Assembly (NCBI GenBank): GCA_030682755.1
Contig: JAUXNR010000413.1
Coordinates: 1 to 8,719 of the forward strand
Reading direction: 5' to 3'
DNA: 8,719 nucleotides
Origin: Flavobacterium sp.
Lineage (GTDB): Bacteria > Bacteroidota > Bacteroidia > Flavobacteriales > Flavobacteriaceae
Part shown: positions 5,392 through 8,719 of the stretch, in pieces
Layout of the letters: each line of letters opens with the position of its first letter
Position numbering within the stretch: position 1 is the stretch's first letter
The notes under the pieces: generated by a model
Told to the model about the DNA's origin: nothing
The model's input: the letters and a program-made list of their open reading frames with translations, nothing else
Database searches by the model: none
Position numbers and translations under genes: made by a program

Positions 5392-6161
5392 TGAAAAAAA
5401 TAATTGCATTAATGCTTCTTGTTATTGTCTCAATTGGTTGTAAATCAAAAGCATCAATTGCCGAAGCCAGAGCTGCCGAAGAACTTTCAACAAGGAAGAT
5501 TATTGAAAGTCATTACGACTCAAAATCTGATTTTTCGTCTGTTTACATTAGAGCAAACACAAAATACAGAGATGAAAAACAATCGTATTCTTTCACCTCA
5601 GAAATTAAAATTCTGAGAGATGAAAAGATATTAGTCAGTATTCGCTTTTTAGGGATTACAATGGCAAAAGCTTTGATAACCCCAACAGAAGTGAAGTATT
5701 ATGAAAAAAACGGCAATAAATTTTTTGAAGGAGATTATTCCACATTAAGTGAGTGGTTGGGAACAGATTTAGATTTTGATAAAGTTCAAAATTTATTATT
5801 GGGAAAAGCAATGGATGATCTTAGAAAAGGCAATTACAGAAACTCAATTGAAACAAAGTTCTACAAATTGGAAGACGCAACCTCAAGTGCTACACAAAAA
5901 GCTTTTTATTTTGAAGCGGCTAATTTTTTAATCAAAAAACAACGCATTGAACAGCCGCAACAAAACAGAAAACTTCAAGTTGATTATCCGCAACATAAAG
6001 AATATAAAGAAGGAATTTTACCTTTAAAAATTGTTATTGAAGCCCTTCAGGATGCAGATAAAACCAGTATCGGTTTAGATTATAATACTGTCACTTTTAA
6101 TGAAAACCTTTCCTTCCCTTATAGTGTTCCGGATGGTTATGAACGAATGTATATAAAATAG
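5391..6161 (+). CDS. DUF4292 lipoprotein (LolA/LolB-like family)
   Basis: The 256-residue precursor has a lipoprotein signal peptide (MKKIIALMLLVIVSIGC) with the lipidated cysteine at residue 17. The residues after it (KSKAS) lack the acidic pair that serves as a surface-export signal in some Bacteroidota, so the mature protein should face the periplasm. The body is largely beta-strand (for example VYIRANTKYRDEKQSYSF, then SIRFLGITMAKALITPTEVKYYEK), which fits the open-barrel pattern of LolA/LolB-type proteins; as I recall, DUF4292 is grouped with that superfamily. LolB accepts lipoproteins from LolA and inserts them into the outer membrane, so this is a candidate for that role in an organism without a recognisable enterobacterial LolB. 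The family assignment is fairly secure; the function is inferred. It lies between the TPR and EnvC-like genes, 20 bp before the latter. Confidence 0.82.
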   Translation: MKKIIALMLLVIVSIGCKSKASIAEARAAEELSTRKIIESHYDSKSDFSSVYIRANTKYRDEKQSYSFTSEIKILRDEKILVSIRFLGITMAKALITPTEVKYYEKNGNKFFEGDYSTLSEWLGTDLDFDKVQNLLLGKAMDDLRKGNYRNSIETKFYKLEDATSSATQKAFYFEAANFLIKKQRIEQPQQNRKLQVDYPQHKEYKEGILPLKIVIEALQDADKTSIGLDYNTVTFNENLSFPYSVPDGYERMYIK

Positions 6162-6181
6162 TTTTGCTTAATAATTGTTGT

Positions 6182-7417
6182 ATGATTAAATATTTCGCCA
6201 TTTTGTTTCTATTGTTTTTTGTCAGCACTTCTTGGGCTCAAAATGACGCACAAAGAAAATTGGAAGAGCGAAAAGCTCAATTGTTACAAGAAATCAGATT
6301 GAATGAAAAGTTGCTGTCTGAACAAAAAAACAAAGAAAAATCGGTTGTATCTGTCATAATGCAACAAAACGCAAAAATTAATTTAAGAGAAAAATTAATT
6401 GCAACTACAGAAAAGCAAACCAAATTGTTGAATGATGATATTTATAGAAATCAACTACAAATCAACAAATTAACCCGAGAACTCAAAGACTTAAAAGAAG
6501 ATTATGCCAACATGATTGAAAAGTCATATAAAAGCAGATCAGAACAAAGCAGAGCCATGTTTTTATTGTCATCCAATAGTTTTTTACAAGCTTACAAAAG
6601 AGCTCAATACATGAAGCAATATGCCGGCTATAGAAAATCACAAGGCGATGAAATAAAAGTAAAAACAGATGAATTAGCAGTTCAAAACGAAAAACTTGCT
6701 GCACAAAAAAACGAAAAAGAGCTTCTTATTAAAGAACAGGAAAAAGAAAAAATTGCCTTAGAACAAGAGAAAAAGGAACAAGAAAAGCTAGTCAATTCCA
6801 TTAAAAAAGACCAGAAAAAAATAGCGGCAGAAATAAAGAAAAAGCAACAAGAAACAGTTGAGATTGATAAAAAAATCCAACAAATTATCCGTGCTGCAAT
6901 TGCTGAAGCGAACAAGAAAACGGCAAAATTATCAGGAGAGAAAACAGTTTCAACAGGATCATCAAGTACTAAATTTGTTTTGACTCCGGAAGGCAAAATC
7001 ATATCCAATAATTTCAAAGCCAACAAAGGGAATTTGCCTTGGCCGGTTAATAAAGGCTTTGTGTCTGTTAAATTTGGGTCGCAACCCCATCCGGTTGTGA
7101 AATCCACATTAATTCAAAGTAGTGGTGTTGAAATCACAACAGAAGAGGGTTCTAGTGCTTTGGCTGTTTTTGAAGGAGAAGTGGTTTCAATCCAAATTAT
7201 TACTCCCATAAAGAAAGCGGTTTATATTCAACACGGAGATTTTATAACGGTTTACCATAACTTGAGTTCAGTTTCTGTAAATAAAGGCGATAAAGTAAAA
7301 GTGAAACAAGCCATCGGTAAAATTCATACGGATGCTTCCGGTAGAACGACCATTCGGTTTTCGGTACTTCAAAATGACACGTTCTTGAATCCGCAGTTGT
7401 GGCTTTCTAATATGTAA
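6182..7417 (+). CDS. EnvC-like murein hydrolase activator with degenerate LytM (M23) domain
   Basis: The 411-residue protein starts with a signal peptide (MIKYFAILFLLFFVSTSWAQ). Long coiled-coil segments follow at about 22-105 and 145-238, rich in Lys, Glu and Gln, then a linker, then a LytM/M23 fold at about 285-408 (LPWPV, VSVKFGSQPHP, IQHGDFITVYHNL, VKQAIGKI). The zinc site is lost: the HxGxD motif reads SSGVE (313-317) and the HLHF motif reads TIRF (390-393). This is the state of EnvC and NlpD, which do not cut peptidoglycan but activate amidases at the division site. The amidase partner is not in the window. An in-frame TTG at 6164 could extend it by six residues, but the ATG at 6182 gives a canonical signal peptide and is preferred. 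A strong terminator follows 8 bp after the stop. Confidence 0.9.
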   Translation: MIKYFAILFLLFFVSTSWAQNDAQRKLEERKAQLLQEIRLNEKLLSEQKNKEKSVVSVIMQQNAKINLREKLIATTEKQTKLLNDDIYRNQLQINKLTRELKDLKEDYANMIEKSYKSRSEQSRAMFLLSSNSFLQAYKRAQYMKQYAGYRKSQGDEIKVKTDELAVQNEKLAAQKNEKELLIKEQEKEKIALEQEKKEQEKLVNSIKKDQKKIAAEIKKKQQETVEIDKKIQQIIRAAIAEANKKTAKLSGEKTVSTGSSSTKFVLTPEGKIISNNFKANKGNLPWPVNKGFVSVKFGSQPHPVVKSTLIQSSGVEITTEEGSSALAVFEGEVVSIQIITPIKKAVYIQHGDFITVYHNLSSVSVNKGDKVKVKQAIGKIHTDASGRTTIRFSVLQNDTFLNPQLWLSNM

Positions 7418-7425
7418 AAAATAAC

Positions 7426-7461
7426 AACGGTGAATTAGCATTTTAAAACTAATTCACCGTT
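7426..7461. terminator. Bidirectional intrinsic terminator between converging genes
   Basis: A perfect 13-bp stem, AACGGTGAATTAG (7426-7438) with CTAATTCACCGTT (7449-7461), encloses a 10-nt loop. On the plus strand it is followed by CTTTTTATTT, and on the minus strand by TTATTTTTTAC (complement of 7414-7424), so it can stop transcription of both the EnvC-like gene and the converging thioesterase gene. Confidence 0.9.
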
Positions 7462-7490
7462 ACTTTTTATTTAGTGTTTTTTAGATTCTT

Positions 7491-8003
7491 TTACTCCTTA
7501 AACAAAGCTTTTAACTCAGTAGCTTCATGAGGTTTCATTTTTCCGGCCAAAACCAAACTCAATTGTTTTCTTCTTAAAGCAGCTTCAAAACGTTGTTTTT
7601 CTAATTCTGTTTGGGGTTCAATCGGCGGAACGGCTACAGGAGTTCCGGTTTCATCAACGGCAACAAACGTATAAATAGCTTCGTTGGCTTTGCTTTTAAT
7701 GCCGGTTTCGCGGTCTTCAATCCAAACATCAATAAATATTTCCATTGAGGTGTTAAAAGTCCGAGATACTTTTGCCTCAACGGTAACAACACTTCCCAAA
7801 GGAATAGCACGGTTAAAAGCTACATGATTTACAGAAGCGGTTACACAAATTCTTCGGGAATGTCTTCTTGCGGTGATACTTCCCGCTCTATCCATTCGGG
7901 CCAACAATTCACCTCCAAATAAATTATTCAAAGGATTGGTTTCACCGGGCAATACAATATCTGTAAGTGTAGTTAAAGATTCGGAAGGATATTTAAGTTG
8001 CAT
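7491..8003 (-). CDS. Acyl-CoA thioesterase, hotdog fold (YciA/BACH type)
   Basis: The 170-residue cytoplasmic enzyme would hydrolyse acyl-CoA thioesters to free acid and CoA. The hotdog signature is clear: N23 in GETNPLNN, then LFGGELLARMD with the paired glycines (30-31) and the catalytic acid D38, followed by the strand SVNHVAFNRAIPLGSVVTVEA. The C-terminal part (from about 135) is a charged helical tail. Chain-length preference cannot be told from the sequence. The frame is open to 8057, but those 18 codons would span the promoter motif at 8015-8022, and homologues begin near MQLKYPSESLT, so the ATG at 8003 is chosen. The gene lies downstream of the SPOR gene on the same strand but is separated from it by a terminator and has its own promoter. 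It converges with the EnvC-like gene. Confidence 0.9.
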   Translation of the reverse strand: MQLKYPSESLTTLTDIVLPGETNPLNNLFGGELLARMDRAGSITARRHSRRICVTASVNHVAFNRAIPLGSVVTVEAKVSRTFNTSMEIFIDVWIEDRETGIKSKANEAIYTFVAVDETGTPVAVPPIEPQTELEKQRFEAALRRKQLSLVLAGKMKPHEATELKALFKE

Positions 8004-8014
8004 AATTTTTTTTG

Positions 8015-8022
8015 CAAAGGTA
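8015..8022 (-). promoter_or_regulatory. Putative -7 element of the thioesterase promoter
   Basis: On the minus strand TACCTTTG (8022-8015) matches TAnnTTTG and ends 11 bp before the ATG at 8003, so the leader would be under about 10 nt, close to leaderless. No TTG is found at 17-23 bp upstream. The position just downstream of the SPOR gene terminator supports independent transcription. Confidence 0.5.
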
Positions 8023-8060
8023 GAAAAACAACTTATAGTTAGCAGTAAATTAGACAATAA

Positions 8061-8086
8061 AATAAAGACCCAATCGGGTCTTTATT
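8061..8086 (-). terminator. Intrinsic terminator of the SPOR gene, overlapping its stop codon
   Basis: A perfect 11-bp stem, AATAAAGACCC (8061-8071) with GGGTCTTTATT (8076-8086), has a 4-nt loop. On the minus strand the right arm is followed by TTATTG, a modest T-rich tail. The stop codon of the SPOR gene (TAA at 8084-8082) lies inside the upstream arm, so a terminating ribosome would cover part of the stem. Confidence 0.75.
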
Positions 8087-8719
8087 GTAATTCTTGAACT
8101 AAAATCCAAGCATCTTTTGAGTGGTTTTGAGTGATTACCTCTTTTGCTTTTTGAGCTTCATCAGGGGTGGCATAACTGCCATATAAAACTTGATGTAATC
8201 CGAATTTGTTTGGAGCAATTTTTTTAGCCTGAAAACCTTGCTCAACTAATTGTTTTAGCAATTTTTCTGCATTTCGCTCTTCTCTAAAAGCTCCGGCTAC
8301 AATATGATAGTTTTGTTTTTTATCCGCATAAACCATGCTTACAGAGGGTAACGGGTTTTGAATAAAGAAAGTGGCTTCTTGAATTTTTTGCTCCACTTTT
8401 TGTTGAACCGATTGTTCCACAATCATTCGGTCATTTTCTACTTTAGTCTCATACCATTGATTTCCAAAATAAGCAGCACTGCCAAAACCTAAAACAAAAA
8501 TAGCGGCATATTTCAACCAATTATTATTGGTATTATTTCGTGTTTCAGGAGTTATACTGATTGGAGCTTTTGTTTCTAAAGCAACAACTTGTTCTTTATA
8601 AACTTCACGCTTAACAGGCGGTGATACAAAAGAAGCCAAACCAAAGGCATCAGTTAAGTAATTTAACGCTTCATAAGGTTCAAAAACCATATTTCCTTCA
8701 GAATTCAAGGCCAGTTTAC
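8082..8719 (-). CDS. HU-CCDC81/SPOR-domain membrane protein, C-terminal part, cut by the right edge
   Basis: The frame is open from the stop at 8082 to the right edge; the first visible residues are KLALNSEGNMVF, so the start lies outside. There is no real start near 8708, where the codon is TTG for an internal leucine. Visible parts are the end of an HU-CCDC81-type domain (GNMVFEPYEALNYLTDAFGL, then FVSPPVKREV), a transmembrane helix at about 8516-8451 (WLKYAAIFVLGFGSAAYFG), a helical linker and a C-terminal SPOR domain at about 8312-8085 (YHIVAGAFREERNAEKLLKQL, then HQVLYGSYATPDEA). SPOR domains bind septal peptidoglycan stripped of stem peptides, so a role near the division site is expected. 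The HU-like N-terminal part is found in many Bacteroidota SPOR proteins; what it binds is unknown to me. In flavobacteria this gene is often near the thioesterase gene, as here. Confidence 0.88.
   Translation of the reverse strand, partial: KLALNSEGNMVFEPYEALNYLTDAFGLASFVSPPVKREVYKEQVVALETKAPISITPETRNNTNNNWLKYAAIFVLGFGSAAYFGNQWYETKVENDRMIVEQSVQQKVEQKIQEATFFIQNPLPSVSMVYADKKQNYHIVAGAFREERNAEKLLKQLVEQGFQAKKIAPNKFGLHQVLYGSYATPDEAQKAKEVITQNHSKDAWILVQELQ

Noticed and set aside
6682..7107. 141-residue open frame on the minus strand inside the EnvC-like gene
   Set aside because: Its Ser/Phe/Cys-rich translation is the antisense image of a Lys/Glu-rich coiled coil, and the plus-strand gene has clear domains and a signal peptide.

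Overview
The window looks like a chromosomal segment from a member of the Bacteroidota, most likely a Flavobacterium-like member of the Flavobacteriaceae. The DNA is AT-rich, start codons lack clear Shine-Dalgarno sequences, several genes are preceded by the Bacteroidota -7 promoter motif TAnnTTTG, and the gene families and their order (dut, nucleotidyltransferase, TPR protein, DUF4292 lipoprotein, EnvC-like protein, hotdog thioesterase, HU-CCDC81/SPOR protein) are, from memory, typical of flavobacteria. There are no RNA genes, CRISPR arrays, insertion sequences or phage genes. Every gene that can be called is a chromosomal household or envelope gene.

Left block (1-1573, minus strand). Read in the direction of transcription it holds a small YbjN/Tir-chaperone-like protein, a PspA/IM30 (bacterial ESCRT-III family) protein, and the start of a two-helix membrane protein of the YuaF/YqiJ (NfeD-like, OB-fold) type that runs off the left edge. 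This resembles a membrane-protection module, and in related genomes I would expect a flotillin gene next, outside the window. A well-formed promoter lies in front of the first gene. Divergent from it (1690-2301, plus strand) is a Cro/CI-type regulator whose C-terminal half looks like a LexA/S24 dimerisation domain without the catalytic serine. The two share a 116-bp promoter region.

Middle block (2433-7417, plus strand). dUTPase (dut) is followed by a sugar-phosphate nucleotidyltransferase with a C-terminal beta-helix, a secreted TPR protein, a DUF4292 lipoprotein (LolB-like by family) and an EnvC-type murein hydrolase activator whose LytM domain has lost its zinc ligands. The last three genes are tightly packed (1-bp overlap, then 20 bp) and all their products enter the envelope, so this reads as an envelope-assembly operon. 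Two unusual intergenic elements sit in it: a CTTTGCG tandem repeat before the nucleotidyltransferase and a GC-rich hairpin-like element before the TPR gene. A 13-bp-stem bidirectional terminator ends the block.

Right block (7491-8719, minus strand). An acyl-CoA thioesterase of the hotdog fold has its own promoter very close to its start codon. Upstream of it is the 3' part of a membrane-anchored HU-CCDC81/SPOR-domain protein, truncated by the right edge. Its stop codon lies inside the stem of its own terminator.

I do not see a clear new defence or mobile system. The most system-like candidate is the YbjN-PspA-OB-fold module with its divergent regulator. The most interesting small elements are the two intergenic repeats and the palindromes in the dut leader.
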